Origin: Candidatus Roseilinea sp.
GTDB taxonomy: Bacteria; Chloroflexota; Anaerolineae; J036; Brachytrichaceae
Direction: 5' to 3'
Length of the DNA stretch: 64,000 bases
Assembly: GCA_025998955.1 (NCBI GenBank)
Contig: AP024676.1
Coordinates: 3,472,001-3,536,000 of the forward strand
This document shows, one piece after another, positions 8,564 to 15,983 of the stretch. The notes under the pieces are model-generated. The model had not been told where the DNA came from. It saw only the letters and a list, made by a program, of their open reading frames with translations, and did no database searches. Both the position numbers and the translations under genes were made by a program. Numbering within the stretch: position 1 is the first letter of the stretch; each line of letters opens with the position of its first letter.

Positions 8564-8679
8564 GGGTGCATTTTTTTTGTTGGGGCGTTGGCCGGTCTGT
8601 GCTGTGGCCTGCTGACGCGCCATATGTAAGGCATGGTCTCCGTGCCGCGCCATGCATGACCCTCGTAGAAAATGCACCC
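8564..8679. repeat. 116-bp MITE-like segment with 11-bp inverted termini
   Basis: GGGTGCATTTT (8564-8574) and its exact reverse complement AAAATGCACCC (8669-8679) bound a non-coding 116-bp segment. The left end continues as a run of eight T. The termini are one base different from the GAAATGCACCC end of the adjacent dispersed repeat, so the two elements may belong to one family. No target-site duplication is clear. Confidence 0.5.
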
Positions 8680-8717
8680 CGTCAGGCGGGCGCATTCACC
8701 GACGGGGGCGGATGTAG

Positions 8718-8864
8718 CAGACCCGCCCCGGCGTAAACGCGTGGGCTGAAAGGGGCGGGATGCGCGCGGCTTGCCTGTATGCTCAGCGCTGGGGTTTATC
8801 CCAGCGCGACTGAAGCGAATACCGCCGCGGGCCAGTCTGCGCTCCCCTATTTTGAAATGCACCC
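8718..8864 (-). repeat. Dispersed 147-bp repeat, copy A (inverted relative to copy B at 18418-18564)
   Basis: Read on the minus strand, this begins GGGTGCATTTCAAAATAGGG and ends in CGCCGGGGCGGGTCTG. The same sequence occurs on the plus strand at 18418-18564 with roughly 85% identity by eye and small indels. Shared blocks include GGTATTCGCTTCAGTCGCG, AGCGCTGAGCATAC and GCGTTTACGCCGGGGCGGG. It is non-coding and lies between unrelated genes in both places. Confidence 0.8.
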
Positions 8865-9063
8865 AATAGCTTGCCGCGCGTTGGGCGTTGAAATTCCCGC
8901 AGGCCCTTCCCCAAGGGCGAGAAGCAAAAGTTCGGCGTCGCTGCTCGGAAAGCCCTTTCGTCTTCCCAGACAGGAGGAAAGTCAGGGTGAGCTAACGCGA
9001 AACAACCGTGACGTTTGGGCACAAATGTGAGACGATTCCGGCCAGCGTTCAAGGATGCAAGCC

Positions 9064-9570
9064 ATGGTAACGGATGAACGAGCTGAGTTGCTGCAACGAA
9101 ATTTCGATCGCATTGACCTACGCATCACGCGATGGATGGCCCAGCATGGCATCACCCTGCTGCGCATCGGCCTCGGTGTGGTGTTCCTCTGGTTCGGCGT
9201 GATCAAACTGATCCCCGGCCTCAGCCCGGCGCAAGACCTAGCCGCGCGCACGATCAGCATGCTCACCTTGGGGCTGGTGTCGCCGGCCATTAGCGTGCCG
9301 GCGCTGGCCATCTGGGAGTGCGCGATCGGCCTAGGACTGATCAGCGCCAAGTTCATGCGCGTCACGATCTTGCTGCTGTTGACACAAATGCTGGGCACGC
9401 TCACACCGCTGGCGCTCTTCCCCGGCGAGACGTGGCGGATCTTCCCGATCGCGCCGACGTTGGAAGGCCAGTACATCATCAAGAACATCGTGCTGGTGAG
9501 CGCGGCGCTAGTGATCGGCGCGACGGTGCGCGGCGGCTACGTGCTGGCCGAGCCGGGCGATTGCCGATAG
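9064..9570 (+). CDS. DoxX-like integral membrane protein
   Basis: A protein of about 168 residues with four predicted membrane segments: LLRIGLGVVFLWFGVIKLIPG, ISMLTLGLVSPAISVPALAIW, VTILLLLTQMLGTLTPLALF and IIKNIVLVSAALVIGATV. The arrangement and the FGxxK(L/F)xP turn after helix 1 match DoxX-like proteins, which are associated with membrane redox or detoxification but have no single agreed function. I prefer the ATG at 9064 because AAGG lies nine bases upstream; an in-frame ATG at 9055 adds three residues. It converges with the binding-protein gene, leaving only 4 nt between the stop codons. Confidence 0.75.
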   Translation: MVTDERAELLQRNFDRIDLRITRWMAQHGITLLRIGLGVVFLWFGVIKLIPGLSPAQDLAARTISMLTLGLVSPAISVPALAIWECAIGLGLISAKFMRVTILLLLTQMLGTLTPLALFPGETWRIFPIAPTLEGQYIIKNIVLVSAALVIGATVRGGYVLAEPGDCR

Positions 9571-9574
9571 CGCG

Positions 9575-10378
9575 TTACAGCCGCACGCCGCGCGCGTCGG
9601 CGACCCGTAGCATTTGGCGCACGTCGTCGTAGTCTGCATCGGTCACCGGCGCGAAGCGCGCCACGCCATGCCGTGCGAGGATGACGCGACCTTCGGCGTC
9701 TTCGTGCATGTGGATCAGCGTCTCACGCAGCGTCCGGCGCAGCGTCGCGGGCACGCGCCGGCCGATCACCCACGGCGGCTGACTGCTCGGCCCTAGCACT
9801 TCGATCACGCGCAGTCGTTCGGACAACGCCGGCTCGCGCGCGAACATCAGCTCCAGCACCGTGCTGTCAATCGCTGCAGCGTCGGCCTGGCCGCTCAGAA
9901 TCATCTCGACCGAGCGCTGATGCGCGCCGCTTATGATCACCTGGCCGAAGAAGTCGCCGTTCAAGCCGATCCGCGCCAGGTAGTAGCGCACGACTTCGTA
10001 GCCGGAGTGCGAGCCGTGGTTGTTGTAGGCCCAGCGCGCGCCGCGCAGGTCGGCAAAGCTGCCGTATGCGCTGTCGCGCCGCACGATCACGTCCGAGAAG
10101 TAGATCGGTCGGTCTTGATAACGCGGCGCGGCGAACACCGGTGCGGCAAGCAGTTCGACCGATGCATCGGGCCCGTTCGTCGCCCGCACGTAGGGCGCGC
10201 CGCAGATCCAACCGGCGTCTATCTCACCGGCATACAGCAAGCGCTCGCGCATCTCCCACGCGATGTCAACGACGAAGCGCGTTTCGATGTTCAGCTGGCC
10301 GGCGAGGTGGCGCACTACGTCGGCGCACATGGGCTCGGCGATGGCCGCCTGGCAGGTGGTGAAGGTTAGCGTCGTCAT
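9575..10378 (-). CDS. PhnD/SsuA-like periplasmic-binding-fold protein lacking a signal peptide
   Basis: This 267-residue protein is a type 2 periplasmic-binding fold of the PhnD kind. Visible elements are the GEIDAGWICGAPYVR segment, DRPIYFSDVIVRRDS, FADLRGARWAYNNHGSHSGYE (hinge) and GQADAAAIDSTVLE. The N-terminus is MTTLTFTTCQAA with no signal sequence or lipobox, so the protein is probably cytoplasmic or an intracellular sensor, unless the true start was missed. No ABC transporter for phosphonate or sulfonate is nearby. It follows the M23 lipoprotein gene by 1 nt, suggesting translational coupling in a three-gene unit. Ligand unknown. Confidence 0.8.
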   Translation of the reverse strand: MTTLTFTTCQAAIAEPMCADVVRHLAGQLNIETRFVVDIAWEMRERLLYAGEIDAGWICGAPYVRATNGPDASVELLAAPVFAAPRYQDRPIYFSDVIVRRDSAYGSFADLRGARWAYNNHGSHSGYEVVRYYLARIGLNGDFFGQVIISGAHQRSVEMILSGQADAAAIDSTVLELMFAREPALSERLRVIEVLGPSSQPPWVIGRRVPATLRRTLRETLIHMHEDAEGRVILARHGVARFAPVTDADYDDVRQMLRVADARGVRL

Positions 10379-10379
10379 C

Positions 10380-12914
10380 TTAGCGCACCGTGCACACGTT
10401 CAATTCGGCGTCGTCTATATATAGCGCTGTGGGCCGGTTGCCGTCCAGTTGGCCTTTGAACGACACCCAGATCTTCTGGCCGGAGTAGCGATGTGGGTTC
10501 GGCAAGCTCAGCGCCTCCTGCACCCACTGGCCACGACCGGCGCTGCGGTTGTCTATTTGCAGCGGGGCGACAATCTCGATGCCGCGCTCCGTCTCCAACG
10601 CAACCCGGAACACGTCGTAGGCCGCCGTCGTGCTCGGCTCTTGTGTGTCGAGGTAGCGCCAAAAGGTCAACGTCACGCCGGTCACGTTGGTCGGCAGTGA
10701 CACAGATTGCAGCAGCTCGTTCCAATAGCCGTTGACGTTGGGCGAGCCGACCCGGCCGCTGCGCGATCCGGTGCGTGGCCGCGTGGTGTAGATCAGCGGA
10801 TCGGTGACGCCGCTGTTGGCGCCGTTGGGGATGACGTTGTAGATCGTCGCCGCCGTGTTCGCTACGCCGGTCCAGGCCGGGTTGGATGTGTCCTCGAAGT
10901 CACCATTCAACAAGCGGTTCGTGCATGTCGCCTGCAGCGCCAGATCCTTCTCTAGCGGCTCCGGTTCATGGATGGCGAGCGGAATGTAGGCGTTGTAACT
11001 CAGCGGCACGTCGTTGGTGGGGAGTGCGAAGTCGGGAGTCGGGAGTAATGCGTTCCCACTTCCCACTCCCGACTCCCCGCTGGTCTGCACCGTGCACATA
11101 CGCATCAGCGACACATCATCCACGAAGAAACTGCTCCTGTTCTTGCCGTCGTTTTCGCCGGTGAAGCTCAGCGTGGCGGTTGGGTGAGGATAGCCGGCCA
11201 GGTCGAAGGCGACGGTCTCTTTCACCCACACGTTGCGCAGCGCGGCACTGGTCACGGTGAGCGGCGTGCCGATAGGGGTGTCGTCCGGCCCCGCCAGCGA
11301 GACGATCAAGCGGTCGTCAGCGTTGCCCGCCGGCTCGGCGCTCTGCACGTAGCGCCAGAAGGTGAGCTTCGCCGCAGCCGAGCCGACCGGCACGTTCACT
11401 GCCTGGGCGAGCGTATCTCGATAGTTCAGGATGTTGCCCAGCCAACCGCCCCACCGGCCGGTGCGCGGGCGTGAACGGTAGATCAGCGGATCGGCTCTGC
11501 CCTGCGAGTTGGTCGCCGTCCAGGGTGTGCCGGGCAGCCCGCCCTCGAAACTGCCGTTGGCGATCAGCTCGGCCGGCGCGCAGCCGGGCGGCGGTTCCTC
11601 CAATCGCGCGGAGATGAAATCGCTGCCATCTACGTAGCCGTTGCCGGGGTAGGGGTAGTGGTCGGGATGAACGAGGTAAGTGTAGCCGCGCCCGGGGTAG
11701 AGATAGGTGCACGACGGGTAGTTGTAGTTGTAGGCATTGGTGCCGGGCGTGTAGATGTTGCCGGCGTCGCGGATCCAACGCATCTCGAAGTGCAGGTGCG
11801 AATCCCAACTGGGATGGCGATTCGGTGTGCGGCCGACGTAGCTCTGGTTGAACACCGTCGCGATTTGCTGCCCGCGCGATACGAGCTGGCCCTGCGTCAC
11901 TCGCACATTGGTCACGTGGCCGTACATCGAATAGATGTCCCGACCGTCTGGCAGGCGATGCCGGATCAACACGACGTTGCCCGGATAGCTGATGCCCGGA
12001 TCATGGCGCTCCACCACGCCGTCGGCCACGGCGTACACCGGCGCACCGGCGGTATTGGTCGTTAGGTAGTCCTCGCGATACCAGTCTTCGCCGGTGTGCA
12101 GCATGCGCGACCAATCCACGCCGTAGCACTTGATTCGCCATTGGTCCAGGTTGCGTATGGCGTAGTCCAGCCACTCCATGCGTGCGCCGCCGATCACGAT
12201 GCCGACCGGCACGCCGTAGTTCACGCCGGCGGCGGAGCGCATCGGATAGGTGAATACCGCCGCGACGGGCGGCTCAGCGAAAGGGACAGCGCTGTCCCGA
12301 ATGCGATCCTGGCTGCGTGGTTTGAGCGGCGCATCGAGCACGCGGAACGATTGCACCAGCCGCTCGAACATCGCCTCAGCGGATGGCGGCGGCTCGATCG
12401 GCCCGCCGATCCCGCCGCCGAACAGATTGATGCGGTAGATCACGCCATCGCCGGCGACCAGGACGGTGTATTTGTCCAGGCTGCCGATCACCTCGTCGCG
12501 CTCCAGCTTGACTGCGGTGCGCCCGTTTACCTGAAATCCGGCGGCGCGTTGCGTTTGGGGCGGCGGCTCGCGGCCGGCTGCGGCGTAGCGTGCAGCGATG
12601 AAGGCGCGCAGGTCCATCCCATCGGCGTTCTCCATCACCATGATCGAAGCGCCCTGGTAGGTCTGCGTCTCGGTGACTGGGAACTGGATGTAAACGAGCT
12701 TGAAGCGCAGCGCAGCATCTTCGCTGGTGGAGATGAGCGCGTCGGGCGGATAGTCGAATGCGAACGCAGCATCCTCGCTGACGTAGGTAGGCCAGGCGTC
12801 GGTTTTGGGCGCCTGTGCGGTCGGCGCTTGCAGCGTCGCCGCGCAGGCGATCAGCCCAAGCGTGAGTCCGATGAAGCCGAGCGCGAACGGTGCGCCGAGC
12901 CGAGGGGAGTTCAT
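10380..12914 (-). CDS. M23-family peptidase lipoprotein with duplicated C-terminal jelly-roll-like domains
   Basis: This 844-residue lipoprotein has a signal peptide ending in the lipobox LIAC (Cys24). An uncharacterised domain follows (about 40-190). Next comes a LytM/M23 peptidase domain with HTGEDWY (metal His and Asp) and SHLHFEMRW (active-site HxH). Two homologous C-terminal modules each start with a NGSFEGG/NGDFEDT motif, contain PLIY-(S/T)RPRTG and end in (F/Y)(V/I)DD. These repeats resemble carbohydrate-binding jelly rolls. The linker between them carries a heptamer repeat insertion and a YIPLAI motif. The protein probably trims or binds cell-envelope glycans. The ATG at 12914 overlaps the upstream reductase stop by 4 nt (ATGA), indicating coupling; a frame open to 13325 lies inside that gene and was rejected. 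Confidence 0.85.
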   Translation of the reverse strand: MNSPRLGAPFALGFIGLTLGLIACAATLQAPTAQAPKTDAWPTYVSEDAAFAFDYPPDALISTSEDAALRFKLVYIQFPVTETQTYQGASIMVMENADGMDLRAFIAARYAAAGREPPPQTQRAAGFQVNGRTAVKLERDEVIGSLDKYTVLVAGDGVIYRINLFGGGIGGPIEPPPSAEAMFERLVQSFRVLDAPLKPRSQDRIRDSAVPFAEPPVAAVFTYPMRSAAGVNYGVPVGIVIGGARMEWLDYAIRNLDQWRIKCYGVDWSRMLHTGEDWYREDYLTTNTAGAPVYAVADGVVERHDPGISYPGNVVLIRHRLPDGRDIYSMYGHVTNVRVTQGQLVSRGQQIATVFNQSYVGRTPNRHPSWDSHLHFEMRWIRDAGNIYTPGTNAYNYNYPSCTYLYPGRGYTYLVHPDHYPYPGNGYVDGSDFISARLEEPPPGCAPAELIANGSFEGGLPGTPWTATNSQGRADPLIYRSRPRTGRWGGWLGNILNYRDTLAQAVNVPVGSAAAKLTFWRYVQSAEPAGNADDRLIVSLAGPDDTPIGTPLTVTSAALRNVWVKETVAFDLAGYPHPTATLSFTGENDGKNRSSFFVDDVSLMRMCTVQTSGESGVGSGNALLPTPDFALPTNDVPLSYNAYIPLAIHEPEPLEKDLALQATCTNRLLNGDFEDTSNPAWTGVANTAATIYNVIPNGANSGVTDPLIYTTRPRTGSRSGRVGSPNVNGYWNELLQSVSLPTNVTGVTLTFWRYLDTQEPSTTAAYDVFRVALETERGIEIVAPLQIDNRSAGRGQWVQEALSLPNPHRYSGQKIWVSFKGQLDGNRPTALYIDDAELNVCTVR
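11019..11078. repeat. GGGAGTC-type palindrome inside the M23 gene, copy 2
   Basis: Left arm GGGGAGTGCGAAGTCGGGAG and right arm ACTCCCGACTCCCC form an imperfect hairpin around an AT-richer centre. It is in frame and encodes a Ser/Gly/Pro-rich linker between the two C-terminal modules of the lipoprotein. It is the same family as the copies at 5747, 36751 and 57038. Confidence 0.65.
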
Positions 12915-13840
12915 CGCTCGCCTCCGCCGAATGCCTGGCGTAGCCCCTCGCGCAACCCGATCGGGCAGAAGCCAAGTGCATCGGCGCAGCCTACGCCGTT
13001 GCGGCACGACTGGTCGAATTGCGTGGCGAAGACCACAGCATCGCGAGAGAGCAACGGTGCCGGCAGCCGTTCGCCGATCCAACCAGTGAGGAACAACAGA
13101 GATTGCGGAATGTGCATCGGTATTTTGCGGTGCCCTCCAGAGCCGGCCTGTGCTACGGCCAATAGTAACGCTTTCCAAGTCACTTCGTCTGGACCGCACA
13201 CGTTGACCACGCCGCCGATTGCCGTATGCTCGACCGCGTATGCGATGGCGCGTGCCACATCGTCTACATGCACCGGTGCGCAGCGCGAGGCGCCGGTGCC
13301 GGGAATGGGCACGAACGGCGACCATCGCGCAGCGCGCGCCAGTCGGGAAAAGTATTTGTCATCCGCAGCATAGACCACGTTCACGCGAAGCGCGATGGAC
13401 GAGATGCCGCTCTCGAAGACGGCGCGTTCGGCGGCCAGCTTGGCTCGCACACCGGGATGGGGCGGGTTGGGGTTGCCGAGGGCGATGCCGCTGATGTAAA
13501 CCAAGCGTTGCACGCCGGCCTGCCGCGCGGCGGTGACACAGTGCGCTGTGCCGGCGCGATCTACGGCGTCGAACGTCTCGTTGCGCTTCGGGTTCTCGAC
13601 CGGAAAGTTCTGGAACTGATGGGAGAGCACCGCTGCGTCGCACCCTGCGAATGCCGGTACAAGCGAGATAGGATCGCGCACATCGCCCTGCACATACTCG
13701 ATCGGCAGCCTGCGCAGCAAGGGCACGTCCGGCTTGGCACGGCGCGATAGGACGCGGACGGCATGCCCGCGCTCACATAGCAACTTCGCAGTGTGCCGGC
13801 CGATCAGCCCTGTACCGCCGGTGATGAGGATCTTGGTCAT
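12911..13840 (-). CDS. Atypical short-chain reductase / NAD(P)H-binding protein (NDUFA9-like)
   Basis: A 309-residue Rossmann protein with the dinucleotide motif ITGGTGLIGRHTAKLLCERGH at the N-terminus. It continues with YVQGDVRDP, then VYISGIALGN where classical SDRs carry YxxxK. Other matches are VHVDDVARAIAYAVEH, VNVCGPDEVTWKALL and a C-terminal LPAPLLSRDAV segment. This layout matches the complex I NDUFA9/YfcH-like atypical SDR group, which binds NAD(P)H but often lacks the catalytic Tyr-Lys pair. The ATG at 13840 is preferred over an upstream in-frame start because it begins exactly at MTKILITGG. Its stop overlaps the M23 lipoprotein start by 4 nt, so the two are co-translated. Substrate unknown. 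Confidence 0.8.
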   Translation of the reverse strand: MTKILITGGTGLIGRHTAKLLCERGHAVRVLSRRAKPDVPLLRRLPIEYVQGDVRDPISLVPAFAGCDAAVLSHQFQNFPVENPKRNETFDAVDRAGTAHCVTAARQAGVQRLVYISGIALGNPNPPHPGVRAKLAAERAVFESGISSIALRVNVVYAADDKYFSRLARAARWSPFVPIPGTGASRCAPVHVDDVARAIAYAVEHTAIGGVVNVCGPDEVTWKALLLAVAQAGSGGHRKIPMHIPQSLLFLTGWIGERLPAPLLSRDAVVFATQFDQSCRNGVGCADALGFCPIGLREGLRQAFGGGER

Positions 13841-13875
13841 TCTGATATACCCCACATCCCAACGTCTCACCGCCC

Positions 13876-13923
13876 CGATGCCCTGATGCCCTGACGACCT
13901 GACAACTTGATGACCTGCGACCG
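13876..13923. repeat. Octamer tandem array (6 units)
   Basis: Six consecutive 8-nt units related to TGATGCCC (CGATGCCC, TGATGCCC, TGACGACC, TGACAACT, TGATGACC, TGCGACCG) fill the gap between the zinc peptidase stop and the reductase start. Confidence 0.7.
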
Positions 13924-13937
13924 ATTCCTCTCCGTTC

Positions 13938-15005
13938 TCAAGTGAGATACTGGCCGGTGTTCTTATAATTGGTGCACAGGGTGGTGACGTAGGTCGTCAA
14001 CTCGACCAGTTTCTTTTCCTCCTGCGCCTTCTCGACCCACAAGTTGAGCGCCTTGGCTCGCGTCATCAGCTTGTCGAGTAGGTCGAAGACCACCGTCGAG
14101 TCCACGCCCACCCAGTAGGATGTGCGTGAGATCAGTTGCTGCTTGTGCGCCTTGATGAAGGCCTCGGCGCGCATGAACCGGCTGAACAACTCGCGGCGCG
14201 TGAAGCGCTGCGGCTGTGGGCGAAACATCTCCTTCAGGTCGGGATCCACGTAGCCGGTCGCCTTGTGATAGTAGCGGTTAGGTTTGGCCTTCATGAACTG
14301 GGCCACGGTCAGCTTGACCTCCTCGTAGGGCTCGACCATCCAGCCTTCGTCCAGTTTGACCAGCGGCGGGCATGCCCCCAGCTCCTTGACTACTCTATCG
14401 GTAAAGCGCAGCTTCTTCAGCGCCACCGGGTAGTGGCGATACACCCGGCGCCAGTTCGAGCGCGGCGTGAGCCACACGGTGAACGTCTCGGCGAAGTCCT
14501 CGTCTGGGTGTTTTTGCGCGTAGTAGTCGCCGTTCGGGTTGACGTAGTCGCGGCTCCAAGGGTTGTAGCGATACTCGTCTTTCTCTGGATAGCTGTGGAA
14601 GAAGTGGCCGCGCACATCGAACAACTCGCGGAAGTCCTTTCGCCGGTAGAGCTTATAGGCGTAGCAGAAAGCATGCCCGCATTCGTGGCGCAACAACTCG
14701 AAGATGTCGGCGTCGCTGTAGCGCCAGCCGCGGAACTCTTCGTTCAAGTCCCGGAGCAGCGGGTGAAAGTCGTAGAAACCGAGCGAGATGATCGGCTGGC
14801 CGGCAATGCAACCATAGCCGGTCGAGATGTAGAAGACCGGCTCGAGCTTGCGGATGCCGGCGCGGCGCAACTCCTCCTTCACCACCGGTATGGCTTGGGC
14901 GAAGATAGTGTCCTCGAACTTCAAGTCGAGCTGGTTGATAGGCGTATTGAGCAGCTCGAGCTTGAGCGTGTCAGTTTGGAATAGCAACTCGCGCGTGCGT
15001 CGCAT
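13938..15005 (-). CDS. Putative zinc-binding metallopeptidase (HECGH type)
   Basis: This 355-residue protein carries RHECGHAFCYAYKLY, an HExxH-type zinc site, near residue 105, and DEDFAETFTVWL about 60 residues later, which supplies the third Glu ligand. This spacing and the ELLRHECGHAF/EDFAET pair match the putative zinc-binding metallopeptidase family (Peptidase_Mx-like). There is no signal peptide, so it acts in the cytoplasm or is exported by other means. The C-terminal third is helical and charged. It sits 122 nt downstream of the lgt-like gene on the same strand; the relationship is unclear. Substrate unknown. Confidence 0.75.
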   Translation of the reverse strand: MRRTRELLFQTDTLKLELLNTPINQLDLKFEDTIFAQAIPVVKEELRRAGIRKLEPVFYISTGYGCIAGQPIISLGFYDFHPLLRDLNEEFRGWRYSDADIFELLRHECGHAFCYAYKLYRRKDFRELFDVRGHFFHSYPEKDEYRYNPWSRDYVNPNGDYYAQKHPDEDFAETFTVWLTPRSNWRRVYRHYPVALKKLRFTDRVVKELGACPPLVKLDEGWMVEPYEEVKLTVAQFMKAKPNRYYHKATGYVDPDLKEMFRPQPQRFTRRELFSRFMRAEAFIKAHKQQLISRTSYWVGVDSTVVFDLLDKLMTRAKALNLWVEKAQEEKKLVELTTYVTTLCTNYKNTGQYLT

Positions 15006-15127
15006 GGCAACACCCCCTTCTGAGGTGGCTGTGACGAGACGGCCGCGAGCAGAACAAGTGTTCGATCGCGTCGTCGAAATGCGGCGGCAGGAGTGTACTC
15101 GAACTCAAGAGGACGTAACTGTGACCC

Positions 15128-15979
15128 TCAGCGGATGCGCCTCGCGTTGACGATAAGCATCCCCACGGCGAGCGCCAGCAAGGTCACGTCGAACCACAGA
15201 TAGATGCGCAGGCCGGCAAACGTCGGCGCCGGATCGCCGCGGAGGAACTGGATGAGGAAGTCGCCGGCGGCGAAGAGAGCAACAAAGAGCATGGGGAACA
15301 GGTTGACGCGGTGATAACAATCCCCCTTCGTCTCCCTGTCCCCTCGTCCCCCTGTCCCCTTGTCCCCCTGTCTCCTTGTCTCCTTGTCCCCCCGTCCCCC
15401 CGTCCCCATTTGCCTCCTTATCAGAACCATCCAACTCACGCCGACCACGGCCAGCCACAGCGCCATGAACGCCTGCGTCGGCCAGCGCGGGTTGCGGATC
15501 GAGTAGGCATCCGGCCAGTCGGCGCGCAGCAACCAAGCCGGCGAGTGCTCGCCGTCGGTCTGCCAGAACACCTCGCGGCCGTAGGCGCAGCCGTTCGGGA
15601 TACAGCCGATGGACGCGGCGATGCCGACGAGAATAAATTGAGAATTGAGAATTGAGAGTTGAGAAATATGGGGGACGTAAGACGCGAGACGTAAGACGCG
15701 AGACGCGATCACGCCCCCCACGATTGCCCCATGCTCCGACAGTCCGGCCAGCGAGAGAATCTCATCCGTGTGCTCGCGAAAGTAGTCCCAGTTCAGGGCA
15801 ACGTAGCCGGCGCGGCCAAAGGCCAGCACGAAAAGGGCGGTGACGGGCGCGACGATGAAGATGCGCGCGTCGCGCGTCCCGAACCATGCCCATGCCAACG
15901 GCCCCAGCACGGCCAACGTGATCAGCAAGGTGTATAGGTTGAGCGTAAACGGCCCAAGAGAGATGAACTGGGGCGGCAT
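15128..15979 (-). CDS. lgt: Prolipoprotein diacylglyceryl transferase (Lgt-like), interrupted in frame by tandem repeats
   Basis: This 283-residue polytopic protein matches Lgt in FGRAGYVALNWDYFREHTDEIL, LSEHGAIVGGVIA, the GIAASIGCIPNGCAYGREVFW segment (normally GR-GNF-N-E-YG) and WPTQAFMALW. Lgt attaches diacylglycerol from phosphatidylglycerol to lipobox Cys residues, consistent with the many lipoproteins in this window. Two stretches are not Lgt sequence: VLRLASYVPHISQLSILNSQ, encoded by two heptamer arrays, and a Gly/Arg/Asp/Lys/Thr-rich loop encoded by an octamer array before the last helices. Both keep the frame. Key residues diverge from the consensus, so activity is not guaranteed; a second Lgt may exist elsewhere. 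Confidence 0.8.
   Translation of the reverse strand: MPPQFISLGPFTLNLYTLLITLAVLGPLAWAWFGTRDARIFIVAPVTALFVLAFGRAGYVALNWDYFREHTDEILSLAGLSEHGAIVGGVIASRVLRLASYVPHISQLSILNSQFILVGIAASIGCIPNGCAYGREVFWQTDGEHSPAWLLRADWPDAYSIRNPRWPTQAFMALWLAVVGVSWMVLIRRQMGTGGRGDKETRRQGDKGTGGRGDRETKGDCYHRVNLFPMLFVALFAAGDFLIQFLRGDPAPTFAGLRIYLWFDVTLLALAVGMLIVNARRIR
15334..15405. repeat. Octamer tandem array (9 units) within the lgt coding sequence
   Basis: Nine uninterrupted 8-nt units of consensus CC(C/T)(C/T)GTCC run from 15334 to 15405. On the coding strand, three units make 24 nt, giving an 8-residue periodic peptide of the type GDKETRRQ. The array lies in a cytosolic-loop position before the last two membrane helices. 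Confidence 0.9.
15638..15708. repeat. Two adjacent heptamer arrays within the lgt coding sequence
   Basis: Four TTGAGA(A/G) units (15638-15665) are followed after 8 nt by five GACG(T/C)(A/G)A units (15674-15708). Both arrays are in frame in the lgt-like gene and encode a roughly 20-residue insertion between two conserved Lgt segments. Confidence 0.9.
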
Positions 15980-15983
15980 GCGC

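Larger units (their letters stand above)
8419..9063. other. Repeat-filled intergenic region
   Basis: These 645 bases have no supported gene. They hold a 116-bp segment with 11-bp inverted ends (8564-8679), a 147-bp dispersed repeat (8718-8864), and GC-rich unassigned sequence from 8865 to 9040. The open frames that run through are translations of the repeats and show no protein-like conservation. Confidence 0.6.

Noticed and set aside
12915-13325. Upstream extension of the M23 lipoprotein frame
   Set aside because: The extra residues are arginine-rich and lie antisense or out of frame within the reductase gene. The ATG at 12914 begins a proper lipoprotein signal peptide.
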